Assembly: GCF_003515685.1 (NCBI RefSeq)
Contig: NZ_QWEG01000022.1
Span: forward strand, 1-50,838
Source: Neobacillus notoginsengisoli
GTDB lineage: Bacteria > Bacillota > Bacilli > Bacillales > Cytobacillaceae
Length of the DNA stretch: 50,838 nucleotides
Direction: 5' to 3'
Of the stretch, positions 18,004 through 26,697 are shown one piece after another; within the stretch, counting starts at the first letter, position 1, and the number at the start of each line of letters is the position of its first letter. Below the pieces are notes generated by a model. It was not told the DNA's origin, ran no database searches, and worked only from the letters and a program-made list of their open reading frames with translations. The position numbers and the translations under genes were made by a program.

Positions 18004-19140
18004 TTACTGTAGTGAAGCCTCATCCTCGCTCCAAATGGAGTCATAAACGATATCGACAAGACTTGCTCTTGTTATAATTCCAATTAAACGTTTATTTTGG
18101 TCAACGACAGGAACATATTTCAGTCCGTTTTTTAAGATGCGGCGAATCGCGTTACGAACAAGTGTCCCTTCTGTCACTGTAAATATTTCCGCTTCATATG
18201 CGTCGGCAACCAAGCTTTTCTTTTTCCGCTTTTGATCAATCATTTCGACATCAATAAATCCTTCCAACCTATTCTGTTCATTGACAACGAGCAACGTATC
18301 AACTCTTGTATCCTTCATTAACTGAATGGCCTCCGATAGTTTGCGGTCTTTCGTAATTTTTATCGGATTCGGATTCATAATTTGTTCAACCGTAGAAATG
18401 TTCGGTTTTGCCTGTACGAGCCGGTCTTTCCCAATAAATTCTTCTACAAAGTCATTCGCTGGATTGCGCAAAATTTCTTCAGGTGTATCACATTGGACCA
18501 ATTCACCATCACGTAAAATCACAATTCGGTCCGCCAGCTTAAGCGCTTCATCCATGTCATGGGTAACAAACACAATTGTTTTCCCTAATTTTTGCTGTAA
18601 ATTTTTAAACTCCTCTTGTAAAGAATCCCGAGTAATCGGATCAAGCGCGCCAAATGGCTCGTCCATTAAAATAAGCGGCTGATCTGCCGCTAACGCACGT
18701 AACACACCAATACGCTGCTGTTGTCCGCCACTTAGTTCATGCGGGTAACGATCCAAGTAATCAGGAGTCAAACCGACTAAGTTGATTAATTCTCTTGCCC
18801 TTTTATTTCGCTTTTCTTTCGGCCATTTTAGTAACTTTAGGACAAGCCCAATGTTTTCTTGTATCGTCATGTGTGGAAACAGACCGATTTGCTGAATGAC
18901 ATAGCCGATCTCCCGGCGAAGTTGAACAGGGTCTTTATCGAGTATGTTTTCACCATTAATATAGATACTGCCGGATGAAGGTTCAATTAATCGGTTAATC
19001 ATTTTCATCGTTGTTGACTTACCGCAGCCGCTTGGGCCGATAAAGCAAATAAATTCGCCTTTTTTAAAGTGTAACGATAAGTTATTAACCGCCTTCTTTC
19101 CTCCTTTATACACTTTTGAAACATTTTCAAATCTTAACAA
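18004..19140 (-). CDS. opuCA: Osmoprotectant ABC transporter, ATP-binding subunit with CBS domains
   Basis: A 378-residue ATPase. Walker A is GPSGCGKSTT, signature LSGGQQQR, Walker B LILMDEPFGALD. After about residue 250 come two CBS domains (MNPNPIKITKDRKLSEAIQLM and AYEAEIFTVTEGTLVRNAIR). In the family these respond to ionic strength or bind cyclic di-AMP to gate osmoprotectant uptake. The start is TTG with GGAGG upstream. It is the first gene of the operon; a hairpin-rich stretch and a possible attenuator lie upstream (19461-19600). Confidence 0.9.
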   Translation of the reverse strand: MLRFENVSKVYKGGKKAVNNLSLHFKKGEFICFIGPSGCGKSTTMKMINRLIEPSSGSIYINGENILDKDPVQLRREIGYVIQQIGLFPHMTIQENIGLVLKLLKWPKEKRNKRARELINLVGLTPDYLDRYPHELSGGQQQRIGVLRALAADQPLILMDEPFGALDPITRDSLQEEFKNLQQKLGKTIVFVTHDMDEALKLADRIVILRDGELVQCDTPEEILRNPANDFVEEFIGKDRLVQAKPNISTVEQIMNPNPIKITKDRKLSEAIQLMKDTRVDTLLVVNEQNRLEGFIDVEMIDQKRKKKSLVADAYEAEIFTVTEGTLVRNAIRRILKNGLKYVPVVDQNKRLIGIITRASLVDIVYDSIWSEDEASLQ

Positions 19141-19199
19141 TGATCAACGCCTCCATTTATTCTATATAAAAAAGAGATTAATTATTGAACGTTGTCGTT

Positions 19200-19325
19200 G
19201 ATTTACTCTTCAGGCACTTCGCTTTCCGCGGGGCGTCAGTGAAGCCTCCTCGGCGCTTAAAGCGCCTGTGGGGTCTCCACCTTGCCGCCGAATCCCGCAG
19301 GAGTCTACATGCCTTCCGATCCAAT
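19200..19325. repeat. Palindromic dispersed repeat
   Basis: The stretch from CTTTCCGCGGGGCG through CCCGCAGGAGTCTACATGCC, with an internal GGCGCTTAAAGCGCC hairpin, has the look of a GC-rich intergenic repeat that is common in Bacillaceae genomes. It lies in the opuC leader region, between the possible attenuator and opuCA. Only this one copy is in the window. Confidence 0.6.
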
Positions 19326-19460
19326 CAACTATGTACAATTCTTTCGTTCAACCTATATAAAAAGAAAAAAATTCTCCTTATTCGTCGTGGTCCATCCGCT
19401 GCTGTTCCTTATTTTGTTGCTTTTCATGTAGTAAGATACATAGTTCAATTTTATAATAAA

Positions 19461-19605
19461 AAAGGTCTCTCAACAAATTCAATGATGAATTGCTGAGAGA
19501 TCTCTATTGTAGAGAGAATAGAATCTATGCCTTAATGGCTAATGAACCTAGTTAGGTTACGAAATCCTAACTGCATCACTTTATTATATCATACCACCCA
19601 TTCAC
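19461..19605 (-). ncRNA. Candidate structured leader or small RNA upstream of opuCA
   Basis: On the minus strand a TATAAT box (about 19585-19590) is followed by hairpins GTTAGG..CCTAAC, GCCATTAAGGC and CTCTACAATAGAG, then by a terminator (CTCTCAGCAATTCA...TGAATTTGTTGAGAG) and TTTTTTATT at 19461-19502. There is no open reading frame in it. It could be an attenuated leader of opuC or an independent small RNA. I do not recognise a known riboswitch class, and the -35 box is poor. Confidence 0.45.
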
Positions 19606-19718
19606 TTTATAATATCAGAAAGTATATCAAACTAAAGACAAGCAGTTAAAGTAGGGAAGAGTAGTTCGTATACATATGGGTTACCAATGTAGTCACCAGA
19701 ATTTTGCTTAAGCGATTT

Positions 19719-19757
19719 GAATAACAACACCGACTGTGTTTTTATAACAGTCGGTGT
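19719..19757 (-). terminator. Terminator after the MscS-family gene
   Basis: AACACCGACTGT and ACAGTCGGTGTT arms with T-rich flanks on both sides, located just past the end of the channel gene. Confidence 0.75.
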
Positions 19758-19777
19758 TGTTTTGAGGGTTGATTAAC

Positions 19778-21046
19778 TCAATTGCTTCTCCCGCGAATCA
19801 GAGCTTGGTTGCTTGAATCATCCTTCATTTTTCTTAAATCAGCCCCAGCGGGATTCTGGAATACTTTAAGTCCAAACTCTGGCGCAACGGCAAATAGATG
19901 GTCAAAAATATCAGATTGCACCGTTTCATACACGGCCCACTGTACGGAATTTGTAAATGCATAAATTTCTAAAGGTAACCCGTGTTCACTATGAGCCAGC
20001 TGTCTGACCATTAAGGTCATATTCTGATTGATTCCATCATGATTCTTGAGGTAATTGCTGATATACGCCCTAAAAACACCGATATTGGTAAGGGCCCTAC
20101 CATTCACAGGATTGTTTCGATCGATTTGATTTTTGGCATTGTACTCCTGTATTTCCATTTCCTTTTGAATAATGTAGTCGGAAAGGTAATCGACTTTTAC
20201 AAATTTCTCAATCATTTCATCGGTGCAAAACGTAATACTACTGGTATCTATATTCAATGTGCGCTTGATTCTCCGTCCACCTGAACTTTGCATCCCTCTC
20301 CAGTTGATAAAAGAATCAGAAATAAGGACATAACTAGGGATCATCGTAATCGTTTTGTCAAAATTTTGTACCTTTACCGTATTTAAAGAAATATCAAGAA
20401 CGTCCCCATTTGCTCCATATTTGGGCATTTCAATCCAGTCACCAACACGTACCATATCATTTGACGCCAACTGAATTCCGGCAACTAATCCTAATAACGA
20501 ATCCTTAAATACCAACATTAAAACGGCCGAAAGCGCACCAATCCCACTTAATAGGATAAGAGGACTCTTACCGATTAGATTCGAGGTCACTAAGATGACC
20601 CCTACAGTCATGATGATAATGTTAACCACCTGAATATATCCTTTAATCGGCTTAACCTTGGATATTTCAAAGGTTTGATAAATATCATTAAACGCATTTA
20701 GTAAGCTTTGAATAAACACTAACCCTACAATAATGATATAAGAAATAGCCAATTTCTCAATAAATAATTTATAGGTAGAAAAGGTTGAAGCTAACGAATA
20801 AACAATAATCGCAGGAACCATATGGGATAACTTTCGGAAAACTTGTTTTTCCAAAATGATTTTACCCCACTTGACTTTGGAGTTTGTAACGATACGAGTG
20901 ATGATTCTGATCACTATTTTCTTTGAAATAAAATTTGCTACGATACAGATCATCCCTATTAGCAGAATCTTGATTATAATCGCAAGAGGTTCCACTAATT
21001 TTGGATTTAGCTCCATATTCAGTAGTAGATTATTAACGAATTGCAT
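19778..21046 (-). CDS. MscS-family mechanosensitive ion channel (YbdG-like)
   Basis: A 422-residue membrane channel. Five hydrophobic segments in the first half end in the pore helix SGIGALSAVLMLVFKDSLLG, followed by the MscS beta domain (DMVRVGDWIEMPKYGANGDV..DISLNTVKVQNFDKTITMIPSYVLI). The long C-terminal part with RRIKRTLNIDTSSI resembles the E. coli YbdG branch. Such channels release solutes on sudden water influx. The start MQFVNN follows GGAGGAG; an upstream in-frame ATG 31 codons earlier lacks a site. Placement beside osmoprotectant uptake fits a shared role in osmotic balance. Confidence 0.88.
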   Translation of the reverse strand: MQFVNNLLLNMELNPKLVEPLAIIIKILLIGMICIVANFISKKIVIRIITRIVTNSKVKWGKIILEKQVFRKLSHMVPAIIVYSLASTFSTYKLFIEKLAISYIIIVGLVFIQSLLNAFNDIYQTFEISKVKPIKGYIQVVNIIIMTVGVILVTSNLIGKSPLILLSGIGALSAVLMLVFKDSLLGLVAGIQLASNDMVRVGDWIEMPKYGANGDVLDISLNTVKVQNFDKTITMIPSYVLISDSFINWRGMQSSGGRRIKRTLNIDTSSITFCTDEMIEKFVKVDYLSDYIIQKEMEIQEYNAKNQIDRNNPVNGRALTNIGVFRAYISNYLKNHDGINQNMTLMVRQLAHSEHGLPLEIYAFTNSVQWAVYETVQSDIFDHLFAVAPEFGLKVFQNPAGADLRKMKDDSSNQALIRGRSN

Positions 21047-21570
21047 CTGTTCTCCTCCGGTTAAATGATTATAAGCAACTTTACGGGTAAAGTATCTAAA
21101 CGTCAACGCCTTCCATTTCAAAAACAAAAAATAGTCCATTCATTTTGTAACATCTTTAACTGTAATTAACATATGTTGCTTAAATGGCATGAAATCAATC
21201 TTTTAGAGGGATTATTATGGAATATTTTGAACGATAGATAACAACTTAATACGAGTTTATGTTCCCCCTTAGTTCCCCTTCTTTTTGACGGTTTCTCCAA
21301 AGCGTAAAGGAAATGGAATCCTGTATTTAACGACCCATAGAATATTTAGCCAAATTTATTCGCAGTAAAGGAAGAACGAGAAGTGGGAATGTTAATTAAT
21401 CGATTTTACTAGAAAACTAGCTTTTTTTTAAAAGACTATTCTCCATAAAAAGATGTAAGTCCTTTCACCTATTAAATAAAATTAATTGTTTCAAAATTGG
21501 TAATTTATACACTACTTACAAATCGCTCCATATCCTACAATTGAATTTAATAGGGTAAAGGAGGGATTTA
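21047..21570. other. Intergenic region without recognisable gene
   Basis: About 520 bases between divergent genes (mscS-type on the minus strand, peptidase on the plus strand). It is AT-rich, with no convincing coding frame, RNA or repeat. It presumably holds both promoters, but I could not fix a good pair of boxes. Confidence 0.5.
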
Positions 21571-23460
21571 ATGAAAAAGAGAGCGTTTTCACTAGTAACT
21601 ACATTAGTAACAACCATTGCTTTAACGCTATCATCTGTGAATTATACAAATGCTGAAACAGTAGCGCCGAAGAAGAGTCATGAAGTAAACTCATTGGCAA
21701 ATGTAAAATCAGAGGCGAAATATTCCTACAAGGATGCCATCCGCGAAACTGTTTTTGTCCAATCAAGCCTTGACACGGATGAAAACGGGGTTTCTGATCG
21801 AATTGCCGTAGACATCATTCGGCCGAAAGAATCTGACGCAGGGCTGAAGGTACCTGTGATTATGGATGCCAGCCCTTACTATGAGAGTATAGGAAGAGGC
21901 AATGAAAGTGAGGTAAAGGACAAAGATAAAGACGGGATTAATGAGAAGTTTCCGCTTTATTATGATAATTATTTTGTTCCAAGAGGATATGCAGTTGTCT
22001 TGCCGGATATGGTAGGAACCAACCAATCGGATGGCTGCCCTACTACCGGCGGTTATGAAGAAATTGAAAGTATTAAAGTTGTCATCGATTGGCTTAATGG
22101 AAGGGCAACGGCAGTTGATAAAAATAATAACGTGGTAAAGGCCTCGTGGACAACCGGTAATGTTGGGATGATTGGTAAATCGTATGACGGCACATTAGCA
22201 AATGGTGTCGCGGCTACGGGAGTAGAAGGTTTAAAAACAATCGTTCCGATTGGTGCAATTAGCAATTGGTATAATTATTACCGATATGCAGGGCTAACAT
22301 ACTATAATAATGGGCCAGGCGGATTGGCAAGCAGGGTAGTAAACAGTTCCCGAAAAGCAGCATGTAAGCATGTGTTCGATCGTGTAAATCAAGCCGCAGA
22401 TGACGCCACCGGCGACTACAATGATTTTTGGAATGAAAGAAACTATGTAAAAGATATCAAAAACGTAAAGGCCAGCGTCTTCGCCATCCACGGTTTAAAT
22501 GACTTAAACGTGAAGATGAACCATTTTAATGACTGGTGGGAAGCACTAAATAAGGAGGAAGTGCCTCGCAAACTATGGCTAACGCAAACAGGCCACGTCG
22601 ATCCATTTGATTTCCGAAGAGCAGAGTGGGTCGATACGCTGCATCGCTGGTTTGACTACTGGCTCCTTGGCATGAAAAATGGCATCATGGATGAGCCTAC
22701 TGTAGATATTGAACGAGCAGCAGATGTTTGGGAAACCCATGCCACATGGCCGGAGAAAAATGTGAAATCAACGAAAATCCGCTTTGCACCTGGGGAAAAC
22801 GAAAATTCACCTGGAGTTTTAACAACTGGTCCGGTAAAAGGAAATTTCACGCAAACCTTTACAGACAACCCGAGGCAAACAGAAACGGCGATGGTCACAA
22901 ATGAAATGACCGTGAAAAGCGACCGTTTAGTCTTCCTCACTGAACCACTAAGCGAGGATGCCCGTATGAGCGGTGTACCGGAAATTTCACTTCGAGCAAC
23001 AGTAGATAAAGATAATTCCAATTTAACCGTGATGATTGTCGATTATGGACTGGATACCAGGGTCAATCATACCGGAAGTGGAGAAGGAATCAGAACATTG
23101 GCAACTGAAAGCTGTTGGGGAGAAAGTTCCGATACAGATGATGCTTGCTATCGAGAGACAGAAAAAACGTTCCGTACAGCAGGGTATGAAATTGTCTCTA
23201 GAGGCTGGTTTGATCCGCAAAATTGGAAATCACTTTTAGCAACAGATCCACTAAATCCAGGTAAAAATTATAAATTTGAGTGGGGCGCATTGCCTCATGA
23301 CTATGTCTTTAAGAAAGGCCATCGCATCGGAGTCATTATCGCAGGAAGTGCGTACCAGCGGACACTTCCTTCGGCAACAGGAGCTACTTTCAATGTCCAC
23401 CTTGGCCAAAGTGTTATAAACCTGCCAATCGTGGAAGGCAAAAAAGGCGTTAATTTTTAA
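21571..23460 (+). CDS. Secreted Xaa-Pro dipeptidyl-peptidase (S15/CocE family)
   Basis: A 629-residue exported hydrolase that should remove Xaa-Pro dipeptides. A signal peptide (MKKR, hydrophobic core, cleavage after about TNA, residue 28) precedes an alpha/beta hydrolase with nucleophile Ser204 in GMIGKSYDGT, Asp311 in IHGLNDLNV and His342 in QTGHVDPF. The C-terminal jelly-roll domain (about 400-629) is typical of the S15 family. RBS AAAGGAGGG precedes the ATG. Standing beside an integration hotspot, it could be either core or acquired. Ester hydrolysis (CocE-like) is an alternative activity. Confidence 0.9.
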   Translation: MKKRAFSLVTTLVTTIALTLSSVNYTNAETVAPKKSHEVNSLANVKSEAKYSYKDAIRETVFVQSSLDTDENGVSDRIAVDIIRPKESDAGLKVPVIMDASPYYESIGRGNESEVKDKDKDGINEKFPLYYDNYFVPRGYAVVLPDMVGTNQSDGCPTTGGYEEIESIKVVIDWLNGRATAVDKNNNVVKASWTTGNVGMIGKSYDGTLANGVAATGVEGLKTIVPIGAISNWYNYYRYAGLTYYNNGPGGLASRVVNSSRKAACKHVFDRVNQAADDATGDYNDFWNERNYVKDIKNVKASVFAIHGLNDLNVKMNHFNDWWEALNKEEVPRKLWLTQTGHVDPFDFRRAEWVDTLHRWFDYWLLGMKNGIMDEPTVDIERAADVWETHATWPEKNVKSTKIRFAPGENENSPGVLTTGPVKGNFTQTFTDNPRQTETAMVTNEMTVKSDRLVFLTEPLSEDARMSGVPEISLRATVDKDNSNLTVMIVDYGLDTRVNHTGSGEGIRTLATESCWGESSDTDDACYRETEKTFRTAGYEIVSRGWFDPQNWKSLLATDPLNPGKNYKFEWGALPHDYVFKKGHRIGVIIAGSAYQRTLPSATGATFNVHLGQSVINLPIVEGKKGVNF

Positions 23461-23523
23461 AGGTAAGCTGTGTTGTCAAACCCACCAATGATTTATTGAA
23501 CGGTAGACTAAGTTCCTCTGTAA

Positions 23524-23712
23524 ATGCAAGCCAGCAGTCTCCCTTTGGAGGCTGCTGGTTTTAAATGTGCTTCCTATGAATCCATTCCACAAAAAATGGA
23601 ACGATTAGGACACAAGGATGAAGATACAACAAAAAATGTATATCTACATGTGACCAACGGGATGAAAAAAGAGGCTTCCCAAAAGTTCAAAAAACTCATG
23701 GTAAGCCTCTAA
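23524..23712 (+). pseudogene. Tyrosine integrase remnant, C-terminal end
   Basis: About 40 residues matching the end of a phage-type tyrosine recombinase: MERLGHKDEDTTKNVYLHVT, with the GH box and catalytic Tyr, and a C-terminal MKKEASQKFKKLMVSL. It aligns with the end of the intact integrase at 37529 (RLGHTDINTTMNIYAHMTA), but the preceding 300 residues are missing. The first 17 or so residues look unrelated. It lies just outside the left end of the element and marks an older, degraded element. Confidence 0.8.
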
Positions 23713-23733
23713 TTCAGACCCTTATTCAAGAAA

Positions 23734-23752
23734 TGTTACCCTTTTGTTACCC
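23734..23752. repeat. Direct repeat, possible arm sites of the older element
   Basis: TGTTACCC occurs twice with an 11-base period (23734, 23745), between the integrase remnant and the left attachment core. This resembles integrase arm-type sites, and parallels the AGGAGGACAA pairs of the current element. Confidence 0.5.
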
Positions 23753-23817
23753 GTTAGGTATTTTCAGAATATATAAGGGTCTATAAACCCTATTATTACT
23801 GGGTTTTAGGGGACATG

Positions 23818-23837
23818 ATTACATCATGCCGCCCATT
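23818..23837. repeat. Left attachment core of the groEL-site element
   Basis: ATTACATCATGCCGCCCATT is identical to 40025-40044, where it forms the last codons and stop of groEL (read on the minus strand). Here it is not attached to a groEL gene, so it is the duplicated core left by site-specific integration. Confidence 0.9.
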
Positions 23838-23938
23838 TAACAGCCCATATAATAGGAAGAAATACAGCGAAGAAAAAAGTTATATATCAGCTTTTGTCGG
23901 TTTTTAGTTTAAATAGAAACCAATAGATTGTAAACAAG

Positions 23939-23962
23939 AGGAGGACAAATAGGAGGACAAAA
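23939..23962. repeat. Paired direct repeats near the left end
   Basis: AGGAGGACAAAT AGGAGGACAAAA, period 12, about 100 bases inside the left core. The same motif pair lies at 39951-39973 near the right end, in the same orientation. They are probably arm-type binding sites for the integrase. The rest of 23838-24081 shows no gene. Confidence 0.65.
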
Positions 23963-24081
23963 TCTTTGGCGAAAATTGTAGAAATTTTTCCCTGTAAAAA
24001 TGAGGATTAGTTTGCTATCCTTGATAGACGGAGCCTGCCTTAACATGTTAAAGGTTCAGGGAGCAAAAGGTGGTGTTTAAA

Positions 24082-24744
24082 ATGGAAAAACTCGAGCAAA
24101 TGATGTATTACTTTATAAAAGAATTTCCCCAAAAGCTCGGAAGAACCAGTCTAATCAAGGCGATTTATTTACTCGATTGTGAATGGTATAAGTCTTTTGG
24201 TGAAACATATAGTGGAATGGAATACAAGCGCGATAAAAATGGGCCCTTTAATGCTACCTTTTACGATGCAAAATCAAGCTTGTGCGAAATGGGCTTGATT
24301 TATGAAAACCCTTACATCTACTCAGGCGGTGGCGGTCGAGGCTTTGAGTTTTATTTGCTGAAGGAAGATCCAGAACTGGAAAATAAAATAAATCCTGTCG
24401 CGAAGTGTATTGCTGATGAAATTGTGGAAAAGCTGTCATATAAGGACCTGAACAGTTTTCTCGGTTTTGCATATAATACTGAGCCAATGCTCGAAATATT
24501 GCAAGTAGAGGATTCTGGTTCAAAACAAATTGGGAGGGTACTTAATATGTCTAGAATTAAGGATCCACAAGGCCCTAAACCGCTTTTCAACTTTGAAGAG
24601 ATTCGGAAAATTGCCGGCACACTCGATATGGAGAACCGTGGATCTGATGAGGACTACAACAAAACAGTCATTGAGGAAATGAATGAACTTTCTATTTTCA
24701 GGGAGAGGGTAGAAAAGGTATGTCAGGTAATAGAAGAGGCATAG
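24082..24744 (+). CDS. Panacea (SocA/DUF4065) domain protein, probable antitoxin
   Basis: A 220-residue protein whose N-terminal half matches the Panacea/SocA pattern: LGRTSLIKAIYLLDCEWYKS, then YSGMEYKRDKNGPFNATFYDA. Panacea domains serve as antitoxins paired with many toxin types. The downstream gene begins inside this one (25-base overlap), as toxin-antitoxin pairs do. The start ATG at 24082 follows AAAGGTGGTG. An alternative for the domain is an adaptor in proteolysis (SocA of Caulobacter). Confidence 0.72.
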   Translation: MEKLEQMMYYFIKEFPQKLGRTSLIKAIYLLDCEWYKSFGETYSGMEYKRDKNGPFNATFYDAKSSLCEMGLIYENPYIYSGGGGRGFEFYLLKEDPELENKINPVAKCIADEIVEKLSYKDLNSFLGFAYNTEPMLEILQVEDSGSKQIGRVLNMSRIKDPQGPKPLFNFEEIRKIAGTLDMENRGSDEDYNKTVIEEMNELSIFRERVEKVCQVIEEA

Positions 24745-25130
24745 ATGCACGGGACGAGCGCGAATTTAAATATGGGGAAATCTACAGGATCAAGGACAGT
24801 CTTGTAGATTTCCCTGAAAGCCAAATTGTTCAAAGAACTTACCACTGGAAAAGATTGTTGGTTATAACCCAACATTGCAATTCAAATTATGACAAAAATA
24901 TATGGACTTTGAATGCGGCTCCTTGTTCCTCTCAAATTAACATGAAACGGGATACGGATTTAGAAATTGAACCAGCTACAGGGAATTATATTAATAAAAA
25001 AACGCTTATTAGACTGGGGACTGCCCAACCTTTTCTTAAAATAGACTTGGAGGGCCCTATCGGTGAGCTTACAACAGATCAAAAGAAAATGATGGCGGCG
25101 CTACAAGTAAAACTAGCTGGTGTTCTTTAG
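24720..25130 (+). CDS. PemK/MazF-like protein, probable toxin partner
   Basis: A 136-residue protein. EFKYGEIYRIKDSLVDFPES near the start, WKRLLVITQHCNSN in the middle and the TLIRLGTAQPFLKIDLEGPIGELT region fit the layout of PemK/MazF RNases: SH3-like barrel start, strand carrying a conserved core, and the RL..G.L..D end. The match is weak and I did not align it. It overlaps the Panacea gene by 25 bases, so both are translated together. If right, it is an mRNA interferase held in check by the Panacea protein. Confidence 0.55.
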   Translation: MSGNRRGIDARDEREFKYGEIYRIKDSLVDFPESQIVQRTYHWKRLLVITQHCNSNYDKNIWTLNAAPCSSQINMKRDTDLEIEPATGNYINKKTLIRLGTAQPFLKIDLEGPIGELTTDQKKMMAALQVKLAGVL

Positions 25131-25229
25131 ATTTTTATACATACTAGTAAACTAGCAATTTAGACCATTTCTCCGGAGATGGTCTTTTTCGTTTTCTTAC
25201 AATATGTTCACAAAAAGAAGCCAGGTTAT

Positions 25230-25463
25230 TTATTCCCTGACCTCATCTTCTTTTTTATCTAGTTTTAATTGGTATCCTAGCAAATCAGCAACCTTAACCA
25301 GGTCCCTCACTCTTAAAGAATTGTTATCCAGCTGCGACTGGAAAGTACTCCTTGGAATTTTTAATTCCTTAGCAATTTCCTGAAACTGTTTGTATGATGT
25401 TCCTTCCATCATTAGTCTAATAGCCGACTTAATACTGATTTCGTTCAAATCAATAATCCTCAC
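25230..25463 (-). CDS. Small helix-turn-helix regulator
   Basis: A 77-residue DNA-binding protein. The helix-turn-helix is seen in YKQFQEIAKELKIPRSTFQSQ followed by RDLVKVADLLGYQLKL, close to the XRE class. The GTG at 25463 has GAGGAGGGG upstream; the frame runs further, but without a site. It is divergent from the small gene cluster starting at 25588 and may control it. Confidence 0.68.
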   Translation of the reverse strand: MRIIDLNEISIKSAIRLMMEGTSYKQFQEIAKELKIPRSTFQSQLDNNSLRVRDLVKVADLLGYQLKLDKKEDEVRE

Positions 25464-25587
25464 GGTACCCCTCCTCAAAACTATAATATCATTATAAAAC
25501 GAAATATTAAACAAAAAATGATAAATTAACTTTACAAAACGAATATTTAGTTATATGATGAATATATCAAACGGATGAGGTGATAAA

Positions 25588-25824
25588 ATGCCTAATGAGA
25601 ACTCCAGCGAAATAACATTCACACTTGGCCATATGTACCTTTTAGTAGGTGGCGATAGGGAATCAGTTTTCATTGAAATTAACGATCGTGGCGGACATCA
25701 CGAGGAAGCACAATCTGTAGACCTTCCCCTTGCTGAAGTCGAAATACTTATTAAAGCTTTAATAGTTTGTAAAAAAAGAATTGAAAACAACCCGTGTAAA
25801 GGGTGTCCAGAGGAGGATTTATAA
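25588..25824 (+). CDS. Hypothetical protein, element-encoded
   Basis: A 78-residue protein with a GATGAGGTG site. It ends KGCPEEDL with two cysteines (NPCKGC). No family is recognised. Its stop overlaps the next start (TAATG), so it opens a small operon. Confidence 0.6.
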   Translation: MPNENSSEITFTLGHMYLLVGGDRESVFIEINDRGGHHEEAQSVDLPLAEVEILIKALIVCKKRIENNPCKGCPEEDL

Positions 25825-26057
25825 TGGGTAAGGTTTTAACTCCGCAACAAGCCAAATTCGCTATGGAGATAGGCGAGGAATCGCCTGGTGCAATGATGAA
25901 TTACCTAGTTTGGCAAACCATCAGTAAAAAGTTAAAGGACAATGCCGAGCTTTCAAAAGCATATCAAAAAGGATTTCAGACTGGCTTTGATTCTTGCATA
26001 GTTTTCATGGAGGAAGTTTTAAAAAACATGAGAGAAGGCGGGGATCAGAATGCTTAA
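25824..26057 (+). CDS. Hypothetical protein, element-encoded
   Basis: A 77-residue, mainly helical protein starting MGKVLTPQQAKF with GGAGG upstream. It overlaps its neighbours at both ends. No family is recognised. Confidence 0.6.
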   Translation: MGKVLTPQQAKFAMEIGEESPGAMMNYLVWQTISKKLKDNAELSKAYQKGFQTGFDSCIVFMEEVLKNMREGGDQNA

Positions 26058-26397
26058 ACAGCTGCAGGAGCTTCAGAATGTGGACTTTGAAGGGTATGCC
26101 TATTTCGAAGAGCAGGAAGCCGTTTTACCAGTTTTCACGCTGATGGATATTCCAGCTGATGAATGGAACCGACGAGCACGAATCAACAATACCGAAGCTT
26201 TCATCAGGGAGCATAGAAGGATGCCTGACACCTATGAAGAAGTGCGGTCCTGGATTGATTCCTTAATTGCTGCCCCCGACCCAACACCTATTCTTTCTGA
26301 AGAAACAATTAAATCCTTATTGCAAATCGTATCAAAAGCGACAAAGAAATACCGCCTCGCTGAGAACGGGGCGGCGGAATCGATAACCATCCGCTGA
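26050..26397 (+). CDS. Hypothetical protein, element-encoded
   Basis: A 115-residue acidic protein, overlapping the previous gene by 8 bases. It contains EFFEEQEAVLPVFTL-like and RRMPDTYEEVRSWIDSLIA segments. No family is recognised. It appears to be the last member of the three-gene cluster. Confidence 0.58.
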   Translation: MLKQLQELQNVDFEGYAYFEEQEAVLPVFTLMDIPADEWNRRARINNTEAFIREHRRMPDTYEEVRSWIDSLIAAPDPTPILSEETIKSLLQIVSKATKKYRLAENGAAESITIR

Positions 26398-26462
26398 TTA
26401 TCTTCCCTTTATATTATCATTCCGGGATTATAGGTACAACCTATAAAGGAGTTGGACACCTG

Positions 26463-26663
26463 ATGAAAACTTTACATGTTTATAAAGAAAATGGCGAATT
26501 TGTTATAGAACGTGTAAATGAATTTAACCATGCCACAAAGCGATTATTTGTCACTGAAGAAGGTTTGAAAGAAGGTTTAGATTGCTATCGTCCGGTTATC
26601 GCCGGTTATAAGGTAGCTGTCGATGTGGAACTTATTGCTCTGGTAAGAGATAGGTTAGATTAA
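26463..26663 (+). CDS. Hypothetical small protein, element-encoded
   Basis: A 66-residue protein with AAAGGAG upstream and a terminator just after it. No motif is recognised. Confidence 0.55.
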   Translation: MKTLHVYKENGEFVIERVNEFNHATKRLFVTEEGLKEGLDCYRPVIAGYKVAVDVELIALVRDRLD

Positions 26664-26667
26664 GACA

Positions 26668-26697
26668 GTAGGGCAGCCAATCGGCCGCCCTTTTTAC
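26668..26697 (+). terminator. Terminator of the small-gene cluster
   Basis: GGGCAGCC and GGCCGCCC arms around AATC, followed by TTTTT. Confidence 0.72.
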
